Positions 42,261-51,562 are shown, counted from the first letter of the stretch. The stretch: 64,000 bases of DNA from DATKRB01 sp035532415 (GCA_035532415.1 DATKRB010000010.1:33015-97014); one strand, 5' to 3'. Notes: generated by a model not told the origin, from the sequence alone. Numbers and translations: made by a program.

Positions 42261-43484
42261 GTGATCGATCTCGAGACGTTCGGCGAGAAGGCTCGGAGCT
42301 GGCTTCAGGAGAACGCCGGCAGGTACAGCGCCGGGGAGGGACCGCTGCCCCCCACCTTGAGCCGAGAGCTCAGGGTGGCCCTCTGGGATGCCGGGTTCCT
42401 CGGGATCACCCTCGACCCGGCCTACGGCGGGCAGGGTCTGACCGACGAGCACCAGAAGGTCTTCGGCAGGGAGGCGGCCAAGTACCCGCTGGCACCGATG
42501 TCGGAGGTCGTCACCACCGGGATCTGCGCGCCGACGCTGCTCGACTACGGCAACGAGGAGCAGAAGAAGCGCCACGTCGCCCGGATGATCAGGGGTGAGG
42601 AGACGTGGACCCAGCTCCTCTCCGAGCCGGGTGCGGGCTCGGACCTCGCCGGCCTGCAGACGAAGGCGGTTCGCGACGGGGACGAATTCGTGCTCGACGG
42701 CCAGAAGGTGTGGACCTCGGGCGCCCTGAGCAGTGACTTCGCACTGTGCATGGCCCGGACGGACCCCGACGTCCCCAAGCACGCGGGCCTCTCGATGTTC
42801 ATCGTCGACCTCCGCTCCACCGGCGTGACGATCCGTCCCCTCCGGCAGATGAACGGCGATTCCCACTTCAACGAGGTCTTTCTCGACTCGGTCCGGGTCC
42901 CGGTCACGGCACTCGTGGGAGCGGAGAACGACGGCTGGCGTTCGCTGACCGCGATGCTGACCCACGAGCGCCTGGCCCTCGGCGCCGGGACGGGCGCCGG
43001 GGGAGGGGGGCAGAGCTGGGCCCGGGCGTCGTCGAGCCGGTTCATCCGCCTGGCCCGCCGGCGCGGGCTCCACACCGAACCGATCGTCCGCCAGGAGATC
43101 GTGAAGGTCTTCGTGGCCGAACGGGTCCTCGCGTACATGGGCCAGAAGATGCGGGACGAGATCGCCGCGGGGATCCCCGTCGGGTCCAAGGGCTCGGTGG
43201 CCAAGCTGGCCACCGCGCTGCTCGCCCGGCAGGCCTCCAACCTGGGGATGGTGCTCGGTGGGGTGGGGTCCCAGGCGTGGGCCGTCGACGACCCCGCCGG
43301 TGCGGCGCTGGCCACGGACTCGCTCTCGTCGCCCATGACGGCGATCGCCGGAGGAACGAGCGAGATCCAGCGCAACACCATCGGGGAGCGGGTGCTCGGG
43401 CTGCCCAAGGAGCCTCAGGCGGATCGGGGCATCCCGTTCCGCGAGATCCTCCAGAACCCCGCCGCGACCGCCGGCAGGGCCTGA
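42261..43484 (+). CDS. Acyl-CoA dehydrogenase family protein (FadE type)
   Basis: A 407-residue flavoenzyme: LGITLDPAYGGQGL in the N-terminal helical domain, LLSEPGAGSDLAGLQTKAV in the flavin-binding middle domain, and a C-terminal AIAGGTSEIQRNTIGERVLGLP. The position of the classical catalytic Glu (before GT in 'YEGT') is Gly here, as in many actinobacterial FadE proteins, so the base is elsewhere or supplied by a partner subunit. A Gly-rich insertion (GAGTGAGGGG) interrupts the middle. GTG 42261 is the first start after the -10 element. Followed after 3 bases by the MBL hydrolase. Confidence 0.9.
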   Translation: MIDLETFGEKARSWLQENAGRYSAGEGPLPPTLSRELRVALWDAGFLGITLDPAYGGQGLTDEHQKVFGREAAKYPLAPMSEVVTTGICAPTLLDYGNEEQKKRHVARMIRGEETWTQLLSEPGAGSDLAGLQTKAVRDGDEFVLDGQKVWTSGALSSDFALCMARTDPDVPKHAGLSMFIVDLRSTGVTIRPLRQMNGDSHFNEVFLDSVRVPVTALVGAENDGWRSLTAMLTHERLALGAGTGAGGGGQSWARASSSRFIRLARRRGLHTEPIVRQEIVKVFVAERVLAYMGQKMRDEIAAGIPVGSKGSVAKLATALLARQASNLGMVLGGVGSQAWAVDDPAGAALATDSLSSPMTAIAGGTSEIQRNTIGERVLGLPKEPQADRGIPFREILQNPAATAGRA

Positions 43485-43487
43485 ACG

Positions 43488-44510
43488 GTGGCGGACCCCG
43501 CTCGCAGCTCCGGCCCGCTTCCGCCGGTCGAACGGGTCCGCCCGGGCTTGTGGAGCATCCCGGTTCCCCTGCCGGCGAGCTCGCTGCGCTACGTCTTCGT
43601 GTACGCGCTCGAGACCGATGCGGGCCCCTACATCATCGACACCGGTTGGAACACCGACGAGGCGTTCGGGGCGCTCTGCGACGGGCTCTCGCACCTCGGA
43701 TCCTCGGTGGCCGACGTGCAGGGCGTCCTCGTCACCCATATCCACCCCGACCATTACGGGCTGGCCGGCCGGGTGCGCGAGGCCTCGGGCGCCTGGGTGG
43801 CGCTCCACCCGGCGGACGCGGCGCTGATCACGGACCGCTACGAGGAGCCCACCGCCCTGCTCGAGCGGATGGGGGCGATGTTGAGGCGGATGGGGGCCCC
43901 GGCCGACGAGATCCCGGGGCTCCAGAACGCGTCCATGCCGGTTCGGGGGCTCGTCGACGAGGTGCGCCCCGACGTGCTGTTGGAGGACGGGGACCGACCC
44001 GAGGTCCCCGGTTGGGACCTGTCCGCCATCTGGACCCCGGGCCATTCCCCCGGTCACCTCTGTTTCTGGGAGCCCGCCAATCGCCTGATGCTCTCGGGTG
44101 ACCACGTGCTGCCTCGCATCACGCCCAACGTGTCGATGCACCCCCAGGCCGGGGACAATCCCCTCGGGGACTACATCGACTCGCTCCACAAGCTCGAGCC
44201 CTACGCCCCCGACGAGGTCCTGCCCGCCCACGAGCACCGGTTCGTCGATCTGCACGGGCGGCTCGGCGAGCTGTTCGCCCATCACGACCAGCGGTTCGAG
44301 GAGGTGCTCGCAGCCATCCGCAACGGGTCCGGCACCGCCTGGGAGATCGCCGGGCACATGCTCTGGTCGCGGCCATGGGAACGGATCGAAGGGTTCATGC
44401 GCCGGGCCGCCGTCGGCGAAGCGCTGGCCCACCTGCGAGCGCTCGAGGTCAGGGGGCAGGTGAAGGAGATCTCCGGTGAGCCGTCCGTGTGGGAGGTCAT
44501 CGGGAGCTGA
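43488..44510 (+). CDS. MBL-fold metallo-hydrolase
   Basis: A 340-residue protein with the metallo-beta-lactamase motifs IDTGWN, THIHPDHYGLAG (HxHxDH), TPGHSPGHLCF and LSGDHVLPR, and a C-terminal helical domain (about 250-340) as in the RNase Z-like/hydroxyacylglutathione hydrolase-like group sometimes called LACTB2-type. It is likely a thioester or ester hydrolase; in this operon it may release CoA from a dehydrogenated acyl-CoA (inference). GTG 43488 follows the previous stop by 3 bases. Confidence 0.87.
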   Translation: MADPARSSGPLPPVERVRPGLWSIPVPLPASSLRYVFVYALETDAGPYIIDTGWNTDEAFGALCDGLSHLGSSVADVQGVLVTHIHPDHYGLAGRVREASGAWVALHPADAALITDRYEEPTALLERMGAMLRRMGAPADEIPGLQNASMPVRGLVDEVRPDVLLEDGDRPEVPGWDLSAIWTPGHSPGHLCFWEPANRLMLSGDHVLPRITPNVSMHPQAGDNPLGDYIDSLHKLEPYAPDEVLPAHEHRFVDLHGRLGELFAHHDQRFEEVLAAIRNGSGTAWEIAGHMLWSRPWERIEGFMRRAAVGEALAHLRALEVRGQVKEISGEPSVWEVIGS

Positions 44511-44521
44511 GCGCGGCAACG

Positions 44522-46273
44522 ATGCACGTCGACCTCCGCAACGACAGCAACGACCGGTACAAGTGGACCGCGCTGTTCCTCGTCACCCTGGGCGTCCTGA
44601 TGGCGACCATCGACGGGTCGATCACCCTGATCGCCATGCCGGACATCTTCCGCGGCATCGGTTTGGATCCGCTGCTGCCGGGCAACAGCTTCTACCTGCT
44701 GTGGATGATCCTGGGCTTCCTGGTGGTCACCAGCGTGCTCGTCGTGAACTTCGGCCGGCTGGGCGACCTGTACGGGCGCGTCCGCCTCTACAACCTGGGT
44801 TTCGTCATCTTCACCCTGTTCTCCCTCCTGTTGACGATCACCTGGATGTCCGGCCGCCCGGCGGCGATGTGGCTGATCGTCATGCGGGTGTTCCAGGGGG
44901 TCGGCGCGGCCCTGCTGCTGGCCAATTCCGGTGCGATCCTGACCGACGCGTTCCCCGAGCACCAGCGCGGCATGGCACTCGGGATCAACAACGTCGCCGG
45001 CATCGCCGGCACCTTCATCGGCCTCGTCCTCGGCGGGTTGCTGGCACCGATCGACTGGCGCCTCATCTTCCTCGTCTCGGTCCCGATCGGGCTGTACGGC
45101 ACCGTCTGGGGCTACCTGAAGCTCGAGGAGAGGGGAGTGCGGGTACGGGGGAAGGTGGACTGGCCGGGCAACGTGCTGTTCGCGCTGGGCCTCATCGGCA
45201 TCATGGTCGGGCTCACCTACGGGATCGAGCCCTACGGCGGGCATGCCACCGGCTGGCAGAGCCCCATCGTCCTCGGCTCCTTCGCCGCCGGGCTGGCCCT
45301 GTTGGCGGCCTTCGTCGTCGTGGAGAGCCGCGTGGAGGACCCGATGTTCCGCCTCCGGCTGTTCCGGATCAGAGCCTTCACCGCCGGCAGCCTCTCCACC
45401 CTTCTCAGCGGCATCGCCCGCGGCGGTCTGATGTTCATGTTGATCATCTGGTTGCAGGGCATCTGGTTGCCGTTGCACGGCTATACCTTCGAGCGGACCC
45501 CCCTATGGGCCGGCGTGTACATGCTCCCGCTCACCGTCGGGTTCCTCGTCGCCGGACCGATATCGGGCTACCTGTCGGATCGCTACGGCTCACGGCCGTT
45601 CGCCACCGGGGGGATGCTCGGCGTCGCGCTGGCGTTCATGCTGTTCGCGGCGCTGCCCATCGACTTCTCCTACGCGGCGTTCGCCGGGGTGCTCTTCTTC
45701 ACCGGTATCTGCTTCGGTCTCTTCGCCTCGCCGAACCGGGCCGGGGTCATGAACAGCCTCCCGGCCGAGCACCGGGGCGCGGGCGGCGGCATGAACTCGA
45801 CGTTCCAGAACTCGTCGCAGGTGCTCTCGATCGGGATCTTCTTCTCGTTGATGATCCTCGGGCTCGCCAGCACCCTGCCGCACGCGCTGACCCAGGGGCT
45901 GACCGCCCAGGGTGTGCCGGCGGCGGCCGCACAGCGCGTCGCCGACCTCCCGCCTGTCTCCGTCCTCTTTTCGGCCTTCCTCGGCTACAACCCGATGCAG
46001 CACCTGCTGGGGGCACACGTGCTGTCCCAGCTGCCGGCCGCCCGGCAGGGCCTGTTGACCGGTCGGAGCTTCTTTCCCGATCTCATCTCGAGCCCGTTCC
46101 GGAACGGCCTCGACAAGGCCCTGCTGTTCTCGGCCGTCGTCTCGCTGGTCACCGCGGGGATCTCGTGGCTCCGGGGAGGCAGGTACGTGTACGTGGAGCC
46201 GGTCCACCGACCGGGGCACCTGCTCCACGCGGGCCAACGGCAGGCCGCGGGCGCCACCGCGGACGGGACGTGA
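44522..46273 (+). CDS. MFS transporter, DHA2 (14-TMS) type
   Basis: A 583-residue major facilitator protein. LGVLMATIDGSITLIAMPDI is the DHA2 motif D1-like start; GRLGDLYGRVRLY is motif A; IMRVFQGVGAALLLAN (in part) and GINNVAGIAGTFIGLVLGGLL (landmark GIAGTFIGLVLGG) are motifs B and C. About 14 hydrophobic segments. DHA2 exporters expel drugs or lipids. ATG 44522 is preferred; an in-frame GTG at 44489 inside the previous gene is possible. The exonuclease gene overlaps its stop (GTGA). Confidence 0.9.
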   Translation: MHVDLRNDSNDRYKWTALFLVTLGVLMATIDGSITLIAMPDIFRGIGLDPLLPGNSFYLLWMILGFLVVTSVLVVNFGRLGDLYGRVRLYNLGFVIFTLFSLLLTITWMSGRPAAMWLIVMRVFQGVGAALLLANSGAILTDAFPEHQRGMALGINNVAGIAGTFIGLVLGGLLAPIDWRLIFLVSVPIGLYGTVWGYLKLEERGVRVRGKVDWPGNVLFALGLIGIMVGLTYGIEPYGGHATGWQSPIVLGSFAAGLALLAAFVVVESRVEDPMFRLRLFRIRAFTAGSLSTLLSGIARGGLMFMLIIWLQGIWLPLHGYTFERTPLWAGVYMLPLTVGFLVAGPISGYLSDRYGSRPFATGGMLGVALAFMLFAALPIDFSYAAFAGVLFFTGICFGLFASPNRAGVMNSLPAEHRGAGGGMNSTFQNSSQVLSIGIFFSLMILGLASTLPHALTQGLTAQGVPAAAAQRVADLPPVSVLFSAFLGYNPMQHLLGAHVLSQLPAARQGLLTGRSFFPDLISSPFRNGLDKALLFSAVVSLVTAGISWLRGGRYVYVEPVHRPGHLLHAGQRQAAGATADGT

Positions 46274-47157
46274 CCCGGGTCCACGCGATCGACGGCACCT
46301 ACGAGCTGTTCCGGCAATTCTTCGGGCAGCCCGCCCGAGAGGCAGCGGACGGCACCGAGATCGCCGCGGTCCGCGGCGTCGTCACCTCGGTGGCCTCACT
46401 TCTGTCCGAAGGGGTCACCCATCTGGGTGTCGCGACCGACCACGTGGTGGAGTCGTTCCGCAACGAGCTGTGGCCCGGCTACAAGACGGGAGAGGGCGTC
46501 CCGGCCGAGCTCCGGGACCAGTTCGAGCTCCTCGAGCACGCGCTCGTGGCCATGGGGGTGGTGGTGTGGCCGATGGTGGAGCTCGAGGCGGACGACGCGT
46601 TGGCCACGGTGGCGGCGGTGGCGGCCGACGACCCTTCCGTCGACCAGGTGGTGTTGTGCACGCCCGACAAGGACCTCGCCCAGTGCGTGGTCGGCCGCCG
46701 GGTGGTGCAGCTCGACCGTCGCACCGGCCGGATCACGGACGAGGACGGCGTAAAGGAGAAGTTCGGTGTGGCGCCGCGCTCGATCCCGGACTGGCTCGCC
46801 CTGGTCGGCGATTCCGCCGACGGGTTCCCCGGATTGAGCGGCTGGGGCCGGCGCTCGGCCGCGGTGGTCCTCGCGCACTACGTGACGCTCGACGCGATCC
46901 CCGACTCCGCCGGCCGATGGGATCCCTCCGTGCGTCAGGCGGTCCGAGGAGCGCAACGGCTGGCAGACCGGCTCTCGACCGAGCGTCCGCTGGCCGAGCT
47001 GTTCCGGGACCTCGCCACGCTCAGGGTGGACCGGACGCTGGTCACCGGGGTCGGTGCCCTCCGATGGGAGGGCCCCACCGCCGGGTTCGAGTCCGTCTGC
47101 CGGCACCTGCGCGATCCCGGGCTGGCCGATCGGGTGGCGGTCCTCGGGGGTCGCTGA
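46270..47157 (+). CDS. 5'-3' exonuclease (FEN-type, PolA N-terminal homologue)
   Basis: A 295-residue stand-alone homologue of the 5' nuclease domain of DNA polymerase I. Metal-binding acids are visible in HAIDGTYELFRQF, LEADDALATVAAV and CTPDKDLAQCV; the helix-3-turn-helix reads GDSADGFPGLSGWGRRSAA. It removes 5' flaps or RNA primers in repair. GTG 46270 overlaps the stop of the MFS gene. It is convergent with ligC, from which it is 29 bases apart, so this corner is a small repair cluster. Confidence 0.9.
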   Translation: MTRVHAIDGTYELFRQFFGQPAREAADGTEIAAVRGVVTSVASLLSEGVTHLGVATDHVVESFRNELWPGYKTGEGVPAELRDQFELLEHALVAMGVVVWPMVELEADDALATVAAVAADDPSVDQVVLCTPDKDLAQCVVGRRVVQLDRRTGRITDEDGVKEKFGVAPRSIPDWLALVGDSADGFPGLSGWGRRSAAVVLAHYVTLDAIPDSAGRWDPSVRQAVRGAQRLADRLSTERPLAELFRDLATLRVDRTLVTGVGALRWEGPTAGFESVCRHLRDPGLADRVAVLGGR

Positions 47158-47186
47158 GACCTCCCGGGGGATCCTGGCGGCAGGGT

Positions 47187-48254
47187 TCAGCGCCCGGCGC
47201 CGAAGACCTCGGCGAGCTCGGACGGGACCGGGGTGTCGAGCTGGTCGTAGGTGCACGACGCCGGGTCGCGGTCGGGCCGCCACCGGCGGAAGGTCGTGGC
47301 ATGCCGGAACCGGTCGCCCTGCAGATGGTCGTAGGCGACCTCGCATACCAGCTCCGGCCGGAGAGGCTCCCAGCTGAGGTCCTTGCCACCACTCCACCGG
47401 CTCGGAGCCCCGGGGACCCTGGCCGTCGACCCGACGTTCGGCCCCGGCATCCACGGATGGGCGGCCCCCGCTCCGGCCCGGTAAGGCTCGAGCTCTGCCA
47501 CCAGCTCCCTCCGACGGGCGGCGCCGAACGAGGAGGCCACCCCGACGTGGTGCAGGACGGCATCGGCGTCGTACAGGCCGAGGAGCAGCGAGCCGACCAC
47601 GGGACCCTCCTTGTGCCATCGGAACCCGGCGACCACGCAGTCGGCCGTGCGCTCGTGCTTCACCTTCGTCATGACCCGCTTCCCGGGCTGGTACCGGAGC
47701 CCGGCCGGCTTCACCACGACCCCGTCGAGCCCGGCGCCCTCAAAACGAGCGAACCAGTCGCGGGCCACCTCGGGATCGCCCGTCATCGGCGTCAGGTGCA
47801 CGGGTGGGCGGGTGCGGGCGAGCGCAGTGCGGAGGCGGTGCCGACGGACCGAGTACGGGTCGTCGCGGAGGTCGTCGTCGTCGATGGCCAGGAGGTCGAA
47901 GGCCACGAACGACGCCGGTGTCTCCTCGGCCAGCTGAGCGATGCGCGTCGCCGCCGGGTGGATCCGCTGCGAGAGCGCGTCGAAGTCGAGCCCGGCGGGC
48001 CCGGCGATGACGATCTCGCCGTCGACCACGCAACGTTCGGGGAGATTGTCCCGGAGCGCGGCGACCAGCTCGGGAAAGTAACGGGTCAGCGGTCGTTCGT
48101 TGCGGCTGCCGAGCTCGACCTCGTCGCCCGAACGGAAGACGATGCAGCGGAAGCCGTCCCATTTCGGCTCGTAAGAGAGACCGTCCCCTTCGGGGAGCTC
48201 CCGGGCCGCCTTGGCGAGCATGGGCGAGACCGGGGGGACCACGGGCAACCTCAC
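47187..48254 (-). CDS. ligC: ATP-dependent DNA ligase, LigC type
   Basis: A 355-residue ligase (mycobacterial LigC is about 358). Motif I EPKWDGFR carries the AMP-accepting Lys31; RNERPLTRYFPEL is motif Ia region; VVDGEIVI is motif III; SFVAFDLLAID is near motif IIIa; LDGVVVKP is motif IV and TKVKHERTADCVV motif V; a C-terminal OB domain ends with SELAEVFGAGR. It seals breaks in end-joining or base excision repair. No LigD-like nuclease or polymerase domain is fused. GTG 48254 is fixed by a leaderless promoter. Confidence 0.92.
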   Translation of the reverse strand: MRLPVVPPVSPMLAKAARELPEGDGLSYEPKWDGFRCIVFRSGDEVELGSRNERPLTRYFPELVAALRDNLPERCVVDGEIVIAGPAGLDFDALSQRIHPAATRIAQLAEETPASFVAFDLLAIDDDDLRDDPYSVRRHRLRTALARTRPPVHLTPMTGDPEVARDWFARFEGAGLDGVVVKPAGLRYQPGKRVMTKVKHERTADCVVAGFRWHKEGPVVGSLLLGLYDADAVLHHVGVASSFGAARRRELVAELEPYRAGAGAAHPWMPGPNVGSTARVPGAPSRWSGGKDLSWEPLRPELVCEVAYDHLQGDRFRHATTFRRWRPDRDPASCTYDQLDTPVPSELAEVFGAGR

Positions 48255-48260
48255 CGGGCG

Positions 48261-48266
48261 ATCGTA
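48261..48266 (-). promoter_or_regulatory. -10 element of a leaderless promoter (ligC)
   Basis: On the minus strand TACGAT lies 6 bases before GTG 48254. Confidence 0.6.
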
Positions 48267-48270
48267 CCCA

Positions 48271-48302
48271 CCCGGCCACCCGGCCACCCGGCCACCCGGC
48301 CA
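48271..48302. repeat. 8-bp tandem repeat, 4 copies
   Basis: CCCGGCCA repeated four times (48271-48302) directly upstream of the ligC -10 element, where a -35 element would lie. Confidence 0.85.
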
Positions 48303-48474
48303 CCGTCGCCGTTCCTTGCGGGGACCTACCGGTGGGAGTTGAATGAGCTGGGCGCTTCGCCTGGGGAGCGGGCTCGTCCACTCTGCCGATGAGCCGGGAG
48401 TCGGCCGTTCGACCGCCCCGGAGGTTGCCGCCTGCCGGGTGACGAGGCTTGGGAAGAGACGGAGGAGACCACGC

Positions 48475-49620
48475 ATGACCGATGGGACGGTGAGGACCTC
48501 GGCCGCGGCAGAGGAGCTCGGGGAGTTCCTCCGCGACGCGGTTCCGGCGTTCCGGAAGGAGTGGCCCGACGAGCACAGCTTCGAGGCGCAGCTGGCATGG
48601 CAGGCCATCTTGAACGAGGGGCGTTGGGTCGCGCCTGCCTGGCCGGTCGAGCACGGGGGCCGGGGTCTGACCCCGGCGGAGAACGTCTTGTGCGAGCAGG
48701 AGGTGGCAGCCATCGGCGCGCCCACGATCGCGGGCACGCTCGGCACGAAGAACGTCGGCCCGACGATCATCGGGTGGGGCACCGAGTCCCAACGTCGGCA
48801 TCTCCCGCGGATCCTCTCGGGGGAGGAGATCTGGTGCCAGGGTTTCAGCGAGCCCGACGCCGGCTCCGATCTCGCCGGCCTCCGTACCCGGGCGGTCATC
48901 GACGGCGACGAGCTCGTGGTCAACGGGGAGAAGGTGTGGACCACCAACGGGATGCGGGCGACGCATTGCGAGCTCCTCGTCCGTACCGACCCCGAGGCAC
49001 CCAAGCACAAGGGGATCTCTGCGCTCCTGACCCGTCTCGACCGGCCCGGGATCGAGCGGCGGCCCATCCGTCAGATGACGGGCGGCTCGCAGTTCGCGGC
49101 GATGTCGTTTCACGACGTTCGGATCCCGATCGCCGATCTCCTGGGACCGCTGAACGAAGGTTGGCGGGTGACCACGACGACCCTGGCCCACGAGCGGTCC
49201 GGAGTGGCGATGTTCGCCACGCGCCTCGAGCAGGAGATCGTCGGGTACGTGCACCACCTCGCCCGCAGCGGCCTGGCGGCCGGGCTCTCGGGGGTTGCCC
49301 GCGACGAGGTGGCCCGCCGGTACGTCGAGGGGCGGGTGGTGGGGATCATGGGGCGGAAGACCCTGGCATCGGTGGTCGCCGGCCGCCAGCCGGGGCCGGA
49401 ACAGCAGGTGATCAAATTGGCCTGGAGCCTCCTCCGGCAGCGATTCAGCGAGACGCGGTTTGACGTGGTGGGGCTGCCGGCAGCGGTCGGTCTCGATACG
49501 ACGACGAGCGAGGCGTACCTGGGAGCCCGTTCGGCCACGATCGCGGCCGGCACCACCGAAGTGCTCAAGAACATCCTCGCCGAGAGGGTCCTCGGCCTGC
49601 CCCGTGAGGCGGCTCCCTGA
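48475..49620 (+). CDS. Acyl-CoA dehydrogenase family protein (FadE type)
   Basis: A 381-residue flavoenzyme: APAWPVEHGGRGLTPAE, GFSEPDAGSDLAGLRTRAV, GEKVWTTNGMRA and a C-terminal ATIAAGTTEVLKNILAERVLGLP. As in the gene at 42261, the classical Glu position is not Glu (Ala here). This subgroup in actinobacteria often works on steroid or branched side chains, sometimes as heteromers; which applies is not readable. ATG 48475 follows GGAGGAGACC. The DUF35/thiolase pair lies downstream, beyond a strong hairpin. Confidence 0.9.
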   Translation: MTDGTVRTSAAAEELGEFLRDAVPAFRKEWPDEHSFEAQLAWQAILNEGRWVAPAWPVEHGGRGLTPAENVLCEQEVAAIGAPTIAGTLGTKNVGPTIIGWGTESQRRHLPRILSGEEIWCQGFSEPDAGSDLAGLRTRAVIDGDELVVNGEKVWTTNGMRATHCELLVRTDPEAPKHKGISALLTRLDRPGIERRPIRQMTGGSQFAAMSFHDVRIPIADLLGPLNEGWRVTTTTLAHERSGVAMFATRLEQEIVGYVHHLARSGLAAGLSGVARDEVARRYVEGRVVGIMGRKTLASVVAGRQPGPEQQVIKLAWSLLRQRFSETRFDVVGLPAAVGLDTTTSEAYLGARSATIAAGTTEVLKNILAERVLGLPREAAP

Positions 49621-49677
49621 GGCACGTCGGGCGAAGCACGTGGGTCTGACCATGACATCGTCTACCCCGGTACCCTT

Positions 49678-49719
49678 CGTGCACTCGTCGGACCCATCGA
49701 TCGAGCCGACGAGTGCACG
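49678..49719. terminator. 14-bp perfect inverted repeat, probable terminator
   Basis: CGTGCACTCGTCGG (49678-49691) and CCGACGAGTGCACG (49706-49719) are exact reverse complements around a 14-base loop. It starts 57 bases after the acyl-CoA dehydrogenase stop. It could instead be a protein-binding site for the next operon. Confidence 0.65.
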
Positions 49720-49790
49720 GAGCGAGACGTTGTGCGAAGGTGACGATGACGACAACGAACGGCTTGGTTGTCCCGGTGGGGCGCTGAAGG

Positions 49791-49877
49791 CACCGAGGGG
49801 CAGTGGCCCGAGGCAGTGACACCGAGGGGCAGTGGCCCGAGGCAGTGGCACCGAGGGGCAGTGGCCCGAGGCAGTGA
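49791..49877. repeat. 29-bp tandem repeat, 3 copies
   Basis: Units at 49791-49819, 49820-49848 and 49849-49877 (each begins CACCGAGGGGCAGTGG), differing only at the last base. It ends just before the Shine-Dalgarno of the DUF35 gene. No spacer/repeat alternation, so not a CRISPR. Confidence 0.95.
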
Positions 49878-49892
49878 CACAGGAGGTCGGCA

Positions 49893-50345
49893 GTGGTGAT
49901 CGAGTCCGGTGTTCCCGGTGCGGGAGCGCTCTCCCCCCCGATCCCGGGGATGCATCCGATGCACCAGTTCTACTGGGATGCGGTAAAGGAGCACCAGCTA
50001 CGCCTTCTGCGCTGCCAGGGATGTGGGCACTTCGTCCACTACCCGCGACCGATCTGCCCCCGGTGCCGCTCGCTGGACCTCGCACCCGAAGCCATCTCGG
50101 GGCGGGGGACGCTCTACTCCTACACGGTGGTGATGCAGGCGGGCCACCCGTACTTCGTCGACAAGATCCCCTACGTGATCGGGGTCGTCGAGATAGACGA
50201 GGAGGCGGGTGTCCGTCTACCCGCGGGGATCGAGGGCGCCGAGGAGGACCTGCACTGTGGCGCTCCTGTCGAGGTGGTGTTCAGGGACGTGACCGATTCC
50301 CTGGTCCTTCCCTTCTTCCGCCCGCTCGCAGGGAGCGCACGGTGA
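49893..50345 (+). CDS. Zinc-ribbon/OB-fold (DUF35) acyl-CoA-associated protein
   Basis: A 150-residue protein with a four-Cys zinc ribbon, CQGCGHFVHYPRPICPRC (about residues 41-58), and a C-terminal OB fold (GTLYSYTVV, PYVIGVVEID). DUF35 proteins pair with thiolase-like partners, as ChsH2 with Ltp2 in mycobacterial cholesterol side-chain cleavage, and bind the CoA substrate. GTG 49893 follows AGGAGGT; its TGA overlaps the thiolase GTG, as expected for a complex. Confidence 0.9.
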   Translation: MVIESGVPGAGALSPPIPGMHPMHQFYWDAVKEHQLRLLRCQGCGHFVHYPRPICPRCRSLDLAPEAISGRGTLYSYTVVMQAGHPYFVDKIPYVIGVVEIDEEAGVRLPAGIEGAEEDLHCGAPVEVVFRDVTDSLVLPFFRPLAGSAR

Positions 50346-51526
50346 AGGCGAACGAGCGCGTTGCCGCGGTGGGGGTGGGGTACTCGAAGACGGGGCGCCG
50401 GACGGGTCTCGGGTCCTGGCAGCTCGCCATTCAGGCTTGTACGGCGGCCATGGAGGACGCAGGCATGACGCCGGCCGACATCGACGGCGTCGCGTTGCTG
50501 TGGGGGGTGGCCGGGCCGGCCCCGGGCGGATTGGACGTCATCGATCCCATGGACCTCGGGTACACGCTGGGGATCACACCATTGAACTGGTACGTGGCGG
50601 CGAGCCCGTCCCCCGCCTACGTGGGGACGGCGGTGCAGGCGATCGCCGCCATCCGGTCGGGTTTCGCTCATACGGTGCTGACCGTCCGCATCATCAACCA
50701 GCGGACCAGCTCCACCGAGGTCATCCGTGAAGCAGGCGAGCGGGGTCCCGAGGTGGTCACGGGGGACCATGGCTACACCGCGCCGTACGGGTTTGACGTC
50801 GGAGGTCTGATCCCGTCGATCGCGGCACTCCCGGCACAGCGCCATATGGACGTCTTCGGGACGACCGAGGAGCAGTTCGGTGCCCACGTGGTCACCCAGC
50901 GCTATCACGCGTCACTGAACGAGGACGCCTTGTTCCGGGAGCCGATCACCGTCGACGACTACCTGGCGGCTCGCTACATCTCGAAGCCGGTGCGGCTCCT
51001 CGACTGCGACTACCCCGTCGACTCGGCTTCGGCCGTCATCTACACCGCAGGGGACCGCGCCCACGATTGGCGGAAGGAACCGGTGTGGGTGGAGGCGGCG
51101 GCGTACTCGTCGACGAAGTACTTCGATTTCGACAATATCGACCTGAACCAGAACTCGCCGTTCCATGCGGCCAAGGAGCTGTGGAGCCGGACGGATCTGA
51201 AGGTGGACGACGTCGACTTCGCCCAGCTGTACGACGGGTTCACCATCATCGTGTTTCAGTGGCTCGAAGCGCTCGGTTTCTGCAAGCTGGGTGAGGCCGG
51301 ACCGTTCATCGAGGCGGGCAATACCCGTCTCGGGGGGAAGATCCCGACCAACACCGACGGTGGGGCCTGCAACGTGGGCCGCCGCCACGGGGCCAACTTC
51401 TGCATCGAGACGGTACGCCAACTGCGCGGCGAGTGTGGCGACCGCCAGGTCCCGAACGCCGAGGTCGGAGTATGGGCCAACGCCGTCGGGCCCTTCTCCG
51501 GTGTCGTGCTCATGACCGCCGATTAG
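50342..51526 (+). CDS. Thiolase-like lipid-transfer protein (partner of DUF35)
   Basis: A 394-residue thiolase-fold protein of the SCP2-thiolase/Ltp group. VAAVGVGYSKTGRRTG is the N-terminal block; DFAQLYDGFTIIVFQWLEALGFC and NTDGGACNVGRRHGAN are late blocks. The usual nucleophilic Cys loop reads SPSPAYVGTA, without Cys, as in Ltp2-type retro-aldolases rather than true thiolases. With the DUF35 protein it probably cleaves or transfers an acyl chain. GTG 50342 overlaps the DUF35 stop. Confidence 0.88.
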   Translation: MKANERVAAVGVGYSKTGRRTGLGSWQLAIQACTAAMEDAGMTPADIDGVALLWGVAGPAPGGLDVIDPMDLGYTLGITPLNWYVAASPSPAYVGTAVQAIAAIRSGFAHTVLTVRIINQRTSSTEVIREAGERGPEVVTGDHGYTAPYGFDVGGLIPSIAALPAQRHMDVFGTTEEQFGAHVVTQRYHASLNEDALFREPITVDDYLAARYISKPVRLLDCDYPVDSASAVIYTAGDRAHDWRKEPVWVEAAAYSSTKYFDFDNIDLNQNSPFHAAKELWSRTDLKVDDVDFAQLYDGFTIIVFQWLEALGFCKLGEAGPFIEAGNTRLGGKIPTNTDGGACNVGRRHGANFCIETVRQLRGECGDRQVPNAEVGVWANAVGPFSGVVLMTAD

Positions 51527-51562
51527 CACTCGGCTCTCCGGTGTCGTGCCCATGACCGCCGA
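51495..51562. repeat. Direct repeat: thiolase gene tail duplicated downstream
   Basis: The 28 bases at 51495-51522, the last codons of the thiolase gene, recur at 51535-51562 with one mismatch (27 of 28). The second copy runs into CCGCCGA-A-TCGGCGG, a 15-base palindrome (51556-51570). The gene's own stop lies between copies. Confidence 0.9.

Noticed and set aside
49791..49877. CRISPR array
   Set aside because: Units are directly adjacent with no unique spacers, and no cas genes are present.
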